A model generated the notes under the pieces. It was not told the origin of the DNA. It searched no databases and worked only from the letters and a program-made list of their open reading frames with translations. A program made the translations under genes and the position numbers. Shown one piece after another: positions 1 through 11,159 of a stretch of DNA of 64,000 bases. Source of the stretch: Viola odorata (lineage: Eukaryota; Streptophyta; Magnoliopsida; Malpighiales; Violaceae); assembly GCA_963691705.1 (NCBI GenBank), contig OY829542.1:42219105-42283104 (forward strand), read 5' to 3'. Within the stretch, counting starts at the first letter, position 1. Each line of letters begins with the position of its first letter.

Positions 1-342
1 CCCCTCGCTGCCATGCCGGAAGAGGCGGTTGCCACGTCGCAGAGGTCGGAAGAAGTCGAAGAGAGTACATTTTGATACCACTGGCTGGTATCCTTTTTTT
101 CAGCCCCTCCGGCCGGTGAGGGCAAAAATGTGTTTCCTCCTGCTGACTGGTTTGAGGAGGAAATTCCTTCAGGTGCTACCATCGCAAAGGCGGCATCCTG
201 TGCTGCAAAGGAGGAATCGAAACCATTGATGCCAAGTCCGGGGCGGAAGGCTGACAAATCCCCTCCTTTTGCTGATGAGGAGCTTCCGCCCTCAGACAAG
301 GAATACTGGTACTGGCCATCTTACTGGCCTGACGATGATTGA
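1..342 (+). pseudogene. aORF-C of element A, 3' part, frameshifted
   Basis: Small antisense gene nearest the element's 3' LTR. Its start lies outside the window. The basic segment 'RKKSKRV' is read in frame 2, then the frame changes near base 100-130 into 'FPPADWFEEEIP', ending in the tail 'YWPSYWPDDD' before TGA at 340. The copy in element C (23781-24206) aligns along the whole length, which supports it as a real conserved gene. No known domain is recognised. The product would be about 140 residues, basic in the middle, with an aromatic/acidic C-terminus. Confidence 0.6.
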
Positions 343-569
343 TTCCACTCTTGGCAATCCTTTGTAGATGCCGTATGGCTTATTATTAAATGAAGTGATG
401 ATTTGCCTTTTTTAGTTTTGCATGCTCGGACGTTAGCTCCTCTTTTGACTGATAGCTATCGCTGAGAGGTAAACTGTAGCCTCGATATAACCGTTGGCAA
501 CTGATTGTCAGTAACTACCCCCTCTAGAAGATATAAATGTATGGACATAAATATCCTTCTGAGGTTTTC

Positions 570-643
570 ACACGTGTCACTTTACTTTGGGACGTGTCCC
601 ACTTTTACAGGCTGTTCGATTCTGGAACTCAGCCTTTAAAAGG
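570..643 (+). promoter_or_regulatory. G-box plus TATA box upstream of aORF-A (element A)
   Basis: CACGTG core at 571-576, a second GGGACGTGTCCC motif at 589-600, and TTTAAAAGG at 635-643. The TATA-like box is about 184 bases before the aORF-A ATG at 819. Element C has the same order and almost the same spacing (G-box to TATA 64 bases here, 65 there). Promoter function is inferred. Confidence 0.55.
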
Positions 644-818
644 GAGCAACTGCTCTCTTTTAATACTCTTTTCCTGCGCTTTGAAATTTTCCTCTCTCTA
701 GACTTTTGCTCCAAAAGAAGCTACGACCACCGTTCATCGGCGCCGACGGTTTTGTCCACCACCTTCTGTTCAAGGTACTTCGCTTCCTTTTCTCAGATTT
801 TCTTCTTGCCGATTCATT

Positions 819-2931
819 ATGAGTACCTCTAGGATACCCAAGGATTCTTAGTGGCCTCTGGTCGTAAATAGGTGTCTAAGGAGTCTCCAGACTCTCCGGC
901 GGCCCATAGATTTAGAAATTGAGAGAACTCCTAGTATTTTTATTGATCAAGCGGTATTGGAGGCAGAGTTGGAGGAAAACAGTATCTTTTTCCCTCCTGG
1001 TTATTCCGCTAGAATTCCTGACGCCGGTTACCGGCTTCATGACCCTCTATCGGGGGGCGATAAGATGGTATATTTTGACATGTTCCTTTATGGCTTTCGC
1101 TTTCCTATCCATGAAGCAGTGAAAAGATTATTAGTTCGGTATGACATTAATCTGGCTCAGATTACGCCTCCTTCTTTGTGCGGGATTTATGCCTTCATTC
1201 ATATTTGCGAGTTGCGGGGTATCCTTGTCCCGTCTGTCAATTTATTCCGTAAGTTTTTTAGTTTTAGGTACCGCAACTATATGGTAGATATCGTCCCAAG
1301 ATGGAATGACGCACTGGTGCAGTCATTCTGGTAGAGATTCTGGGGTTTCGAAGAAACCGTGGCCGATTAGAAGAGCGGTTTCTTCATCGTGAATTTGCCT
1401 TTCCGCCCCTGGCCCAGAGGTTTCAATAAGTGTCTTAATGACTCCATTTGGACAAACCCGTCAACAATATCCAAGGAAGAGCTTCGGCAAACGAACGCGC
1501 TGCTGGGGCTGAAATCGTCTTTTCGCATTGCACAGGCTTATAGAGAAGTGTACTATAAGTTTCTTTTCTCCCGTTATTGCTTCAGCTAATTCACTGTTCT
1601 GATATATTTTGTTGGCAGGTGACGCTGAAAATCAACCGTCGAGCGATAAAGGCGTTGCTCTGAACGTAACGCCGCTTCAATCACTGCCACCATCTCCTCC
1701 GCCTGAGAGTTCCAGTCACCCTGCCGCTCCTCCAAAAAGGAAAAGATTCAAGACTGTTGCCAAGCGCGGTATCTCCGACCGCACTTCCCATTTTCTTGAG
1801 AACTGGTTACCCATTCGGCAAGGAGTGACTCCGAATCGTCCCAAGACTGAAGTACCTAACAGCGACAGCGAGGACATGGATACTGATTCTGGGCTTCGTC
1901 ATGCTTCTGCAGCTCAGCGGAAGAAGCTACGAATGGGAAATAGCAACCCAATCACTGAAGCCACTTCGAACAAGGGTAACGAAACCCCTACTACTAGGGC
2001 TGGTTCTTTTGGCGGTGCGAGTACTTCCAAGGCAGCGGTAGCAGCTAAGGCGTCAACCGATGTTCCTCCTAATATTCCCAAGGTTTCGTCGGAGGTCAAT
2101 CTTCCTCCTCCAACTACCGCTCCTGACTCTCCTATCTCTTCTTTTATTCCTGAAGTTGCTGCCCTAAATCTTGAACCTACCGCTACTCCTGACCCTCTGC
2201 TGAATGGCCTTCCGCCATTATTCTGCACTTCTATCTCAGGAGCTAGTGGTTCCGCTGAAAGTCGCTCTTCTCCCTTTACTGCTAATCTGTCTTCTCAAGG
2301 TCCTCGAGGAGCCACTTCCTATCGCTTGGATCTGTCTACCTTTGGCACCAGTGGACTTCGTGCACTGGGAATATCAGACCCATTATCGCGAAGTGAGTCG
2401 ATGGGCTCTGTTATGGGTGCGATATTTGGCTCTGCTGAAGATAGGGAGGAGACGTCAGAGCTTCCTCTGGAGGTTCATCGCGAACATGCTTTGACTGATG
2501 TGCTGGCTAGCTTCTGCATGTTAAATTATTTTCTCGATATCCATGGTGACAAGGCTCGAGGTTCTCCCTCTAAGATGGCGGAGTTGACGCAACTTCAAAG
2601 CGATACCCAAGCTGAGCTTAACGACTGCCGTGCTGAATTGGCCAGAGAGAAGTCGATAGGGAAGGCTAAGATAGAGCTTCTGGAAGTAGAACTGGTGACT
2701 GCCAACAGAAGAAATTCTCTCCTTCGTGAAGAGATATCGGCCTGCGACGCGAAGCTAGCGAAGGTGCCCCATGAGATGTCGCGCTAGAAAGATAAGGCGA
2801 TACAAGCCTTTGCTGCTGGATTCCCAGATTATTACCGTAGCAAGGCTTTCGATCCTACCAAAATAGCGGACTACGCCTTCGAGAAGTTGAAGGATATAAA
2901 TGCCGGGGGCGACAAAGGAGTTCTTCCGTGA
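819..2931 (+). pseudogene. aORF-A of element A: Transposase_28-like domain plus C-terminal coiled coil, degenerate
   Basis: Antisense accessory gene. ATG at 819 matches the start in element C (24707). Exon 1 has the domain 'MFLYGFRFPIHEAVKRLL' near 1078-1131, followed by 'LCGIYAFIHICEL', resembling the plant Transposase_28/putative gypsy-type transposon family (from memory). A phase-1 intron ends at the AG at 1617-1618; its 5' site is eroded. Exon 2 has a Pro/Ser-rich linker with the basic cluster 'PPKRKRFK', then a coiled coil about 2575-2770, and ends at TGA 2929-2931. Stops at 849, 1332, after 'VAD' near 1368, and 2785 break it. Function is unknown; a nuclear DNA- or RNA-binding role is only a guess from the basic cluster. 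Confidence 0.7.
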
Positions 2932-3188
2932 TGGGAACATGGTAGCGCTTGAGAGTGTTTTATTTTTTCTTCTAACATTGGTTTTATTTGGCTTGTAATA
3001 ACTGATAACGCTTGCATAATAACGACTGTCATTCCGCTCTAGATAACTATTAATTTGCTTCTTGGCGTTATCTCGTTGATGACGTCACCATGCTTGACCT
3101 CTTTCTGATAAAGTAATTCTACTTTTTCGGAGCATTTAATGCTCAGGATCCCTTCATTGATGTGAGCGAAGGATCATGATGGTTCATA

Positions 3189-3343
3189 GACACGTGTCTG
3201 CTCATCAGGACGCTAGGGCTAGCGTGATTTGATAGGATCAAAGCATCTTCTCTCCTTTCTAGGGTTGTACTCATTGCTCACGTCTGTCACGCGCGTACCG
3301 ACTGTTCTAGCAGTCATTATTTTAGCCTCTTAGGGTTATAAAA
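3189..3343 (+). promoter_or_regulatory. G-box plus TATA box upstream of aORF-B (element A)
   Basis: Perfect 10-bp palindrome GACACGTGTC at 3189-3198 and TTATAAAA at 3336-3343 inside AGGGTTATAAAACCC. The TATA box is 178 bases before the aORF-B ATG at 3514. Elements C and E have the same palindrome and a TATA box 175-179 bases before their ATG. The 2932-3513 interval holds nothing else recognisable. Confidence 0.65.
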
Positions 3344-3513
3344 CCCATCACTTTATTTCTTTTTTCCACTTTTGATAATCTGTTTCTCTACATCTTCTCA
3401 AATCATCTTGCGTTTCTAGTTTTCACCTTCTGGGCACTTCAATTTTCTTCTAAAAAAGGTACTTCTTCATTTCCCTTGCTGTGTTCTTCATCTTTTTATT
3501 TTCTTTTTCCACC

Positions 3514-5834
3514 ATGGCAAAAAGAAAAAGTCGTGCTTCTGGGTCTAAATCAATTGATGAAGAAAAAATAGAGACCATAGTCAGTACCATTACTTCTTCT
3601 GCCATTCTTGATAAACATCTGTCTGATCACGGTGCCACCCTCCCTGAGGGTTTTAAGGCTTCTGCTGCCCCTGCGTCTTTACGCCTGAATAGCGTTATGA
3701 CAAGCAAGCGCAGAATCATGTATGCCCAGATGTTCCGTTATGGTTTCCGGTTTTCGGTTGACCCATTTATCCAAGAGTTGCTTACTTCTCTGGATCTAAA
3801 TCTTGTTCAATTGGCCCCGAATGCCTACTGTGGCATTTATGCATTTCTGGAACTCTGTAAGTACAACCCTTGCATTACTGAAGTCTTTGTTCAAGATGTA
3901 TAACCATCGGGGTGTGATAGCGATATCACCCCGCTATGGTGATGATTCGCTCCAGAACTTCACCTTGAAACTCCTTCATTTAGGGTCTTCCATTGATAAA
4001 TGGAAAGAGCAGTTTTTTATGGTTGAGACTCCTGAGCTTCCGGAGCCATGGTGGCGGTCTGGTTTCAACCAGAGCGTTAAGGACAGGGCTTGACACGGGG
4101 AGGCTCGTGACGAGACGGAACAGGGCTGGTTTGATAAATTGCTCAGTCTAGAAATCAGCGTTCACACCCGCCTTCTGGCTTGTGGGACCGATATCAAAAC
4201 CTGCGTTAGACGTGAGTATCACGTCAATCTTTGATTTTCAGTACTAGTACTAACGCTGACGTTGTCTTGTGCTTTTGTAGTAACAGATCCGGAGTACGTT
4301 CCTGAGAGCGTTAGGAGGCGCCGAAAGAGAATTCGAGACAGAGAAGCGGCCGCGGCTGTCAATATTGCCACCACTTCTATTACCACTTCGATTCCTCTCC
4401 AAACATCTTCAGCCGCAGTTGACGAGGAAACCGACACCATCCCGGTTGGTATTCCTGTCATATCAATCGCCGCACCTCCTCTTCAATCAGTTGCTCATCG
4501 GGCTTCCACGAAAGGGAAGAAGAAAAGGAAGACAAGGAGCGTTGCTACCCTCCATCCACTAATTCTGCCTTCTTCAGACGCGGCCGGGTCCTCGGAAGAA
4601 CCTGCCGCTGAGGCGGTAACAACGACTGCTCCTCTATACTTCTTGCACTGTTTTTTCAATGCCTTTCTGCCTTTTCTTTAGTTTTTCATTATTTTTCTTC
4701 ATAGGTTACTTCTCGTGCCTCTACTTCTGCACCTTCGTGAGGTAATATGGACTTGAGGCGTATTCTTTCTCAACCAAAGAAGAAGAAGAGGTCCAATGAG
4801 GTAGGTCCAAGCCCGTCCTCGATTCAGGTGGATGTCGGGGTGGGGCCTCAAGCCGTCCTTGTCTCTTCCGCACCTCCCACGGGTCAGACTGGTAGCGTTT
4901 TTGAGAACGTGGTCATGCCTGGGTCTTTTGGGACTTCTCCACCTTCATTTGGTTCGGAAATGCTTCACTTTTCCTCCATTGCAGTCTATACTGACGAGCT
5001 GTCAGTTTTCTCCTCCTATCAGCCTCAAGGAACATTCGTGCCCCAGGGAGGTTCCGCTTCCAACCAGCCTCCTTCTCCTGCCGCCGTGGTCTTTGTCCCT
5101 TCCGATGCTTCCATGCTTAAGCATTTTGGGGAGGGGACGGTAGTGTCCAATCTTATGACTACGCTACGTAGTTCGGGGATTGCGGCCATGGGGGCGATAA
5201 CTCGACCATTACTGCTTCATTCTTGGCTGCACACATGCTGACGTCTCCTGAAGAACGAAATGCCTTTGCTGCTATGGGAGACGAAGAGCAAGCCGACTTG
5301 CTGCGCTCTAAACTTTTCACTGGGTTCCTCGAATTTCATCACTACACTGAGCGCGAATCGCAAAAGGAGGCTGACCTTGCCACTTCCGTAGCCCAGCTTT
5401 CGCAAGAGCAAGAGGAAAAACAACGGCTACTGGAAGAGCGAGACAGATATATGAAGGCCCTGGGGGCAGCTAAGGAGGAGGCAAAGGAGGCGAAGGAATA
5501 GCTGGCTAACTCTAACGCTGCTCTGGAGGTTGAACAAGCAAAGATTATCGCTCTCGAGGGAGAGAAAACAGCCTTAGCGGACGAGAAAGCAGCTTTGGTA
5601 GAAGAGAAAACAACGCTTGAGGTAGAAACGTCAATCAAGTGTCGCTGTTACATTGAAAAGACTGCTTCTATCATGGCTAACAGCTTTGTGGAGATTCACG
5701 GGGAAGAACTTTATGACGGAGATGCTGTTTCTAATGTCTTTTGTAAGAACTCTTCCGATCTGAATGACGAGGCCTTCTGCTTGGCCAGATCAAAAGGCTA
5801 CCCAGAGGTAGGGATTGTCGAAGACCAGCAGTAG
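3514..5834 (+). pseudogene. aORF-B of element A: Transposase_28-like protein with two introns, degenerate
   Basis: ATG at 3514 in a good context (ccaccATGG). Exon 1 (3514-4211) carries 'MFRYGFRFSVDPFIQELL' and 'YCGIYAFLELCKY', then a block ending 'WWRSGFNQSVKD'. Intron 1 is 4212-4280 (GTGAGT...TTTTGTAG, phase 1); exon 2 is a basic Ala/Thr-rich linker with 'GKKKRKTR'; intron 2 is 4616-4704 (GT...TTCTTCATAG, phase 0). Exon 3 is Ser/Pro-rich, then a long coiled coil (about 5340-5650). Lesions against copy C: a deletion near 3865 causing a frameshift, TGG to TGA at 4091, a stop near 4737, a deletion near 5155 with frameshift, and TAG at 5499. It is convergent with pol. Function unknown. Confidence 0.75.
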
Positions 5835-6147
5835 GCAGGGTGTTGTTGCCCCCTTCTTTCCTATGAGGATTGAGCATTCCTCCCTTTTTTGTTCGCCTTT
5901 GTATATTTTTGTTTCCCTTCGTGGGTATTTGAACAATGACACTTCTATGATATCAGCTTTTGTTGGTGTCATTTTCCTTTCCCGTATTTCTTTTTCTTTG
6001 AATTTTTTGTAGCATGGCCTTCATGTCCTTATCACCCTGATCCTGTTAATGGCTTTGTCATGCTTGACTTAACCACTGTCTGGCCCCATCAGGGAGCACA
6101 TTCCTGAAAGAAGCATTCTTCTTCTTTCTTTGATCAAAAGAGAAACG

Positions 6148-6169
6148 AATAGGGTTTTTAGGCCCTATT
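6148..6169. other. Stem-loop conserved after aORF-B
   Basis: AATAGGG and CCCTATT form a 7-bp inverted repeat around an 8-base loop, 314 bases after the aORF-B stop. Element C has the same arm at 36651-36674 with one G-T pair instead of A-T, so the hairpin is kept. It may mark a transcript end; that is inference. Confidence 0.4.
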
Positions 6170-6479
6170 CCGTAAACCGTGTCAACATCAGCGTGGTTGG
6201 CTTCACGTCTACTTAGCCGACGAGTTATACGACTCTTTTATCACCTCGAGTGTCACGATCTCTCGTAGTCAGAGATATCCTGCACACTCTCAATTAATGT
6301 TTATTAGTAAGAAATAAGCGATAACAGACACGAGTTTCCCGTAGGAACCGATCCGCCGCCATTCTAGGGTATCTGTGTCGCTTGTTATCGTTTCTCAACC
6401 AACTCACTTCACCAGGGATTCCGCATCTGGTTACTCGCTGGGATTTCACAATTTTTTGCATTTCCACGATCAGCCGGAA

Positions 6480-7065
6480 AGTGCCTCTTCCTAGTGAGTC
6501 GTCTGATCAGGACAGACCATCACAAGGATAGGATTTTTCACTTTCGGCGTTACCCTCTCATCCTGGAATCGTGCCTTCCCTTGGCGAGCCGTCAACCTCA
6601 GCCCGACTGCAAGGATAGGATTTTCACTTCCAAGATGGAGTTATTATCTCCTTGGGGCGTGCCTCTCCCTAACGAGCCGTCTCCACGAGAATGGCTGTCA
6701 TAAGGATAAGGCTTTTTCACCTTCAGGAATCCTGGGGCGTGCCCTCACTCAATGAGTCGGTGGATCCAGACCGACCATCACGAGGATAGGACTTTTCACT
6801 CCCAGGGGTGTCGGGGCGTGCCTCATCTTATGGCCCATACGTGGTTACCACAAGGATAGGACTTTTCACTCCCAACGTTACATATTAGGTGCTCCAAGAT
6901 GTGCCCTCACTTAGTGAGCCGTTGGATCAGGACAGGCCGTCACAAGGATAGGACTTTTCACTCCTGACGCTAAATATTAGGTGTGCCGGGGCGTGCCCTC
7001 ACTTAGTAAGCCGTCGGATCAGGACAGGCCATCACAAGGATAGGACTTTTCACTCCTGGCAACCT
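6480..7065. repeat. Tandem minisatellite between pol and aORF-B, about 7 units (element A)
   Basis: Imperfect units of about 70-90 bases. Each has 'CACAAGGATAGGACTTTTCAC' or a close variant (near 6519, 6607, 6700, 6777, 6848, 6940, 7031) and a 'GGGCGTGCC...TTAGTGAGCCGT' half. The same repeat occurs at the same place in elements C and E. It occupies the 3' untranslated region of pol and lies downstream of convergent aORF-B. Such 3'UTR tandem repeats are known in Tat/Ogre elements and can seed satellite DNA. Confidence 0.9.
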
Positions 7066-7183
7066 CTTTTCCATTTTTCTTATCGCCTGCACACACATAC
7101 ATAGCCACAAAACTCAAGAAAGCTCATTACTCGAGCGTTAGCAGGGGTTAGGGCTAGTGTTAGTGAAAAGGTGCAGAGATAAA

Positions 7184-8265
7184 TCAAAATCTAGCATGAT
7201 ATAATTTGAAACGAGCGATATTCTAGGAGTTAGGTAAGGGGGTACCATCGAGTGTCTCTAGATGGTATGCTCCTCTCCCGACAATACGGGTAACGCGGTA
7301 CGACCCCTCCCAGTTTGGACTGAGCTTTCCCCGGCGTTGACCAGTCACTCGTTGATCCCTGAGCACCAAGTCGCCTTCTTTTAGAAGTCGTTCTTTGACA
7401 CACCTATTATGATAACGCGCCATCTTTTGCTTATAGTGTGTCATTTTCAGAAGAGCTTCCTCTTGTAATTAGGGCAGCGCGTCAAGATTCGCACGCAACC
7501 TTTCCTCATTTAGCTCTTCTATGAAGTAACCCACTCGTAGGCTCATGGTACCAATTTCCACGGGCGTGACGGCCTTAGTGCCAAAAGCCAGTGTGAATGG
7601 TGTCTCTCCTGTGCTAGTTTTAATGGTCATGCGGTATGCCCACATCACATACGGCAGTTCATCTGCCCACTTCTGTTTAGATCCCTCTAGGTTCTTCCTA
7701 ACACCGTTAAGGATGGCTCGGTTTGTCACCTCAGCCTGACCATTGGTCTGCGGATGAGCCACGGAAGAGAATCTTTACTCGATTTCGAATTCCACACATT
7801 GGTCTCTAAAGAATTGGCTAGTGAATTGCGTTCCGTTATCGCTGACTAGCACGCGGGGAACTTCGAAGCGCATGATAACTTGGTGTTTGAAGAAACGCCA
7901 GATTTTCTCTATTGTGATGTTGGCGACCGCCTCAGCTTTTGCCCATTTAGTGAAGTAGTCTACCGCCACGACCACAAATTTTAACTGAGATCTTACCCTC
8001 GGAAACGGTCCGAGGATGTCAATTCCCCATTTCGCGAAAGGACAGGGAGCAATAAGATCATAAATTTTTGGTAGGTTCGCACGTAATCATGGAAGTCTTT
8101 CTGGATAGTGGGCCAATAGAACCCCGATCTAAAGACCTGTGCAGCCAAGGTTCCGCCGGATGCATGCATGCCGCAAATTCCTTCGTGGATTTCACGGAGG
8201 GTATGAAGGCCCTCCTGTTCCGTTATGCATCTGGCAGCCGGATGGGAGAAACACCTCCGCATCAA
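7184..8265 (-). pseudogene. Integrase of element A
   Basis: Reads leftwards. The zinc-binding part has 'GLHTLREIHEGICGMHASGG' and 'RSGFYWPTI'. The catalytic core has 'VVVAVDYFTKWAKAE', 'LVSDNGTQFTSQFF' and 'AHPQTNGQAEVTN', giving the D, D and E positions. The C-terminal part has 'GKLSPNWEGSYRV' and ends 'KLYHARF' before TGA at 7184-7186. A deletion of about 50 bases near 8070, compared with element C, removes the second zinc-ligand region and shifts the frame. Stops follow 'EFEIE' (7775) and 'LDALP' (7469), with another at 7223. No chromodomain is seen, as expected for Tat. Confidence 0.9.
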
Positions 8266-8295
8266 TTCTCCGTTGAAGTACGTGCACCGTGCCGC

Positions 8296-10299
8296 TTACT
8301 TAAGCACTTTTTTCTTCTCAGCGTTATCCGCTGGCAGCTCATCATGTTTCAAGTATCTTATGATGGGGATTCTCCAGTCATTGTCACTTTCTTCCACGCA
8401 GAGCGTCGCCTGCTCTTCCATAAAGGAAGGCACGGGTAGCTTCCGGTAGTACACCCCTTTTGGTATGGACGCTTCTGGGTTTGCTGCGAGTTTGGCGAGG
8501 TTATCCGCTTTAGCGTTATCCTCTCGAGGAATGTGCTCGAAGGTAACCTGTATGCCACATTTCTTTATTTCTATCAACTTGCGTTTCACCTTAGCAAGGT
8601 ATTGTACCATGATGAGTTCTCTAGCTTGAGAGTGTCCCAGTACTTGATCTATTACCAACTTGGAGTCTCCACAGACTTTTAGCCGCAGATCTCCCAACCT
8701 TCCTGAGTCATGAACTCCTTTTATGGACGCGTTTTTCCCCATCCTAAGTCCGACTAATAACACTTCATATTTTGCGGCGTTGTTGGACAACGGCTGCAAA
8801 ATCCGAATGGCAAACCGCATATGGATGCCGTGAGGCCCACTCATGAAGATTCCGGCCCCGACAAGCTCTTGGTTTTTAGCGCCGTCTACGTGGATGACCC
8901 ACATGTCGGTGTAGGTTTCAGGGAAGGGGAGATCCAACTCTTCTTTTTCCTTTTCAGTCAACTCCGTCATTGGATCTAGCGTAAAGGTGCATTCCGCAAA
9001 AAAGTCCGCTAGGATTTGAGCCATTATGGACGGTTGGGATCTGTAGTGTAAACCATATTGTTCAAGCTCGATAGCCCAAATCAGCATTCTCCCCGAGGAT
9101 TCGGGCTTCCAGAGTATCCTTTTTAAAGGTTGATCCGTAAGCACAATGATGGTGTGAGCTTGAAAATACCGATCCATTTTTCGCGTAGCTTGCACCAATG
9201 CGAACACTATCTTCTCAATTCGAGCGTATCTTAGCTCGACATCTTTCAGGATGTGACTTACAAAGTATACAGGGCGGTGCATGTGATTATCATCTCGCAT
9301 AAGGACCGTACTGACCACTTCGTCAGCAACCCCAAGGTATAGGTACAGGATTTTGCCAGGCTCTGGTCTTGTCAACACCAAGTCAGACGATAAATAGGCC
9401 TTCAGGCTTGCGAATGCTTCCTCGCATTCTGTCGTCCATCCGAAGACAGCTTTCTTGCGTATAACCTTGAAGAAGGGGAGGCACCTCTCACCTTCCTTAG
9501 AGATAAACCGTCCCAGTGCGATAACACGCCCTGTTAACTTCTGGATCTCTTTTATAGTCCGAGGGGATATCATGTCTTGGATAGCTTTGACTTTTGACGG
9601 GTTAGGTTGAATGCCCTTTTGGCTGACCACGTAACCCAAGAATTTGCCTGTTTGAAAGGCAAACATGCACTTTCGAGGGTTCAACTTCATCTGATATCGC
9701 CTCATTACTTTGAAGATTTCCGCCAGGTCAGAAAAGTGTTCTTTGAAGCTTCGGCTTTTGATCAGTATGTCATCGACATATGCCTCTACATTTCGCCTGA
9801 TCTGCTTCTCAAAGACTTGATTCTCCATTCCCTAGAAGGTAGCTCTAGTATTTTTTAACCCAAAAGGCATCGCTGTGTAGCAATAAGTGGCCTTGGGAGT
9901 GATGAAAGCAGTTTTCTCTTCATCCTCCTTGGCCATGAGGATTTGATGATACCCCGAGTTGGCATCTAGCGAGCTCAAATATGCGTACCCGGCAGCCTGA
10001 TCAACTAGCTGATCGATCCGAGGGAGTGGGTAACAATCTTTGGGGCAAGCATCATTCAGATTTGTGAAATCAATGCACATGCGCCACTCTCCTCTAGGCT
10101 TGGGAACCAAAACAGGGTTAGCCAACCAGGTGGGATATTGCACTTCTCGAATAAAGCCAGCGTCAAGAAGTTTAGCAACTTCCCTCTCGACAGCCTTTGC
10201 TTTTTCAGCAGAGAAAGCACGTCGTTTCTGCTGAACTGGTCTTGCGTCTGGGTTGAGGTTGAACCGATGTTCCGCCACCTCTCCTGAGATACCTGACAT
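8296..10299 (-). pseudogene. Reverse transcriptase, RNase H and second (archaeal-type) RNase H of element A
   Basis: RT motifs are 'RMCIDFTNLNDACPKD', 'SSLDANSGYHQI', 'TAMPFGLKNT' and the catalytic 'AYVDDILIKS'. RNase H follows with 'LYLGVADEVVSTVL' and 'VLTDQPLKRIL'. After a connector, a second RNase H reads 'WVIHVDGAKNQELVGAG', 'NNAAKYEVLLVGL' and 'CGDSKLVIDQVLG', ending 'HIPREDNAKADNLAK'. A double RNase H defines the Tat lineage. One TAG (9829-9831, probably from CAG) separates the two RT halves, and the frame is otherwise open for 510 codons. Confidence 0.92.
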
Positions 10300-10353
10300 G
10301 TCAGATGGTTTCCATGGAAGCTCTCCTTTGTATTTGTTTAACAGTTGGGCTAA

Positions 10354-11159
10354 CTAAAAATTTTCCTCGGGACTGAGGTTATCGCTAACCAGAAATACAA
10401 CTCCATCTACCCCGTTAACTGGGACGTGAGTCATCTTGTCCACAGGTTGAGTGTGTTTCTCCTCATTTTGTTCGTATGGGTCCACCGTTACGCACACGTA
10501 CCTATCGCAACTCTTCTGTGTCATGAGTAGGTAGCACTCAGCTGCCAACTTCTGATTACCTCGGATCGAGACAACACCATCCCAGGATGGATATTTTAGC
10601 TTCAGGTGCTTTTGTGATATCGCTGCTCCGAAACGGTTGAGGAATGGCCGTCCTAATATGGCGTTATAAAGCAGGTTTAGATCCACCACCAAGAAGAGAA
10701 GTTCCTCTGACCGTTTGGAGGTATCCTCCTTAAAATACACAGGGAAAGTGGTTACTCCAGTCACTGGGATGAGAACTCCGTCAACCCCAATAATGGGTTT
10801 TTTTGCAGGGCGTAAGCTCATTGTCCGGACGCTTCAGGAGATTGTAGGATTCCAATGAAAACAAGTTTACGGCACTTTCGTTGTCAACCAGAGTTCTTCT
10901 AACTCCATGGCTAGCGATAATGGGTGTAACCACTAGCGCGTCGTTGTGCGGATATACCACACCCTTCTCGTCCTCTTCAGAAAAGGACAATATCATACGA
11001 TCCAGGGCGCTTATCGCTTCACTCTTGATTGGCATGCCCGTTCGCTTCCACTTATCCCCTAGTGCGGGGGTCAGCTGTGCAGACTCATCCAGATAAGGTG
11101 TTCCTCCAGCGATGATGCTAATGATGGGGATATCCTCATCATCAATCGTAAGCATTTCC
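10354..11159 (-). pseudogene. Aspartic protease and linker to RT of element A
   Basis: The motif 'RTLVDNESAVNLFS' stands where Tat proteases have D-x-G-S; here the Gly is Glu, while element C keeps 'IDNGSAVNLFS'. Downstream 'AILGRPFLNRFGAAISQKHL' is the usual end of the Tat protease fold. A frameshift falls at a run of T's near 10797-10803 (plus strand), splitting the protease into two frames. A stop at 10354 separates it from RT. Confidence 0.8.

Noticed and set aside
6480..7065. Regularly spaced repeats that resemble a CRISPR array
   Set aside because: Units are imperfect tandem repeats of a whole 70-90 base sequence without unique spacers, and they lie in the untranslated region of a retrotransposon, repeated in C and E.
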